From positions 1-5,088 of the forward strand of contig JALUTW010000531.1 in the NCBI GenBank assembly GCA_027021685.1: a stretch of 5,088 nt of DNA, read 5' to 3'. The stretch's first letter is position 1. Every line of letters starts with the position of its first letter. The DNA is from Chromatiales bacterium. Its GTDB lineage: Bacteria > Pseudomonadota > Gammaproteobacteria > CAMYNG01. The translations under genes were made by a program, and so were the position numbers. Positions 4,698 through 5,088 of this stretch are shown piece after piece. The notes beneath the pieces are model-generated. The model ran no database searches. It was not told where the DNA came from and worked only from the letters and a program-made list of their open reading frames with translations.

Positions 4698-5088
4698 GCC
4701 GCGGCCACGGCGGGCAGGGCAAACCGGTGGGGCGCCAGCCGCCAGCCGGCCGCCGTGACATGGAGCAGCAGCGCCGAGGGTCCGGCGCCGGTGCGCCGGG
4801 TACCGGCCGCACCCGGATTGGCCACCCAGGGCCGGGTTCCGGTGTCCATCACCAGCCGGTGGCTGTGGCCGTACACCACCAGCCGGGCCTGCGGAAAAGC
4901 TCCGCGCAGCCGCGCATGGCGCCGTGCAGGCGGCCCGTGCCGGTGGCCGTGGATCACCGCCAGCGTTCCGCCCGGCAGCTCCACCATGGCCGACTCGGCC
5001 AGCATGGCCAGGCGGCCCGCGGCACCGATCCACTTGCCCGGAACATCGTTGTTGCCTGCCACCGCCACCACCGGCGCACACGACTCCA
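4691..5088 (-). CDS. YfcE/MJ0936-type metallophosphoesterase, N-terminus outside window
   Basis: The last 131 residues are visible, starting 'ESCAPVVAVAGNND' at the window edge and ending with TGA at 4693-4691. Calcineurin-like phosphoesterase motifs appear in order: G-N-N-D, the 'LAVIHGHRHG' box, the 'VVYGHSH' box, and 'WVANPGAAGTRRTG', which matches the usual NPGS...PR stretch. These residues bind a two-metal centre that hydrolyses phosphodiesters. The first metal motifs (D-x-H and GD-x) must lie in the roughly 50-60 missing residues. The substrate cannot be told from sequence. The family is cytoplasmic. The final residues (ALPAVAAAC) are non-conserved. The gene is first of the three minus-strand genes visible here and overlaps the Rieske start by 7 bases. 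Confidence 0.9.
   Translation of the reverse strand, partial: ESCAPVVAVAGNNDVPGKWIGAAGRLAMLAESAMVELPGGTLAVIHGHRHGPPARRHARLRGAFPQARLVVYGHSHRLVMDTGTRPWVANPGAAGTRRTGAGPSALLLHVTAAGWRLAPHRFALPAVAAAC

Noticed and set aside
4698..5081. Upstream extension of the Rieske reading frame on the minus strand
   Set aside because: The extra sequence overlaps the phosphoesterase, is Arg/Gly/Ala-rich with no Rieske similarity, and ATG 4697 gives a complete domain of normal length.

Overview
This 5,088-base window is GC-rich chromosomal DNA. The protein types point to a gammaproteobacterium: a Tas-like aldo/keto reductase C-terminus, a HinT-type HIT protein, a YbaK-like/HDOD fusion, and a YgiM-like SH3-domain protein with signal peptide, coiled coil and C-terminal membrane anchor. 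A high-GC lineage such as the Chromatiales/Ectothiorhodospiraceae is my inference; no rRNA or other marker is present to settle it. I see no tRNA, rRNA, CRISPR array, prophage or transposase gene.

Layout: (1) 1-179, + strand, the end of an aldo/keto reductase. (2) 180-341, an intergenic stretch holding an 8.6-copy perfect heptamer array with G-quadruplex potential on the minus strand, followed by a candidate -10 box. (3) 342-689, + strand, a HIT-family nucleotide hydrolase. (4) 693-1853, - strand, a protein with two cyclic-nucleotide-binding-like domains and a C-terminal rhodanese domain; it converges on the HIT gene with a 3-base gap, and both stop codons lie in one 15-bp palindrome. (5) 1854-2152, a divergent control region with two inverted repeats and an AT island. 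(6) 2153-3520, + strand, a YbaK-like/HDOD fusion. (7) 3521-3694, a compact cluster of four copies of a 19-nt repeat in alternating orientation that forms nested hairpins. (8) 3695-5088, - strand, a probable operon reading from the right edge: YfcE-like metallophosphoesterase (5' end missing), small Rieske protein, then the SH3-domain protein.

The genes are mostly single-function housekeeping or signalling genes and do not form an evident pathway. The two divergent genes (cNMP-like/rhodanese and YbaK-like/HDOD) are both of regulatory or sensory type and share a 299-bp control region, so co-regulation is plausible but not shown. I found no evidence of a new multi-gene system. The most unusual material is non-coding: the alternating-orientation repeat cluster after the HDOD gene, and the heptamer array before the HIT gene.
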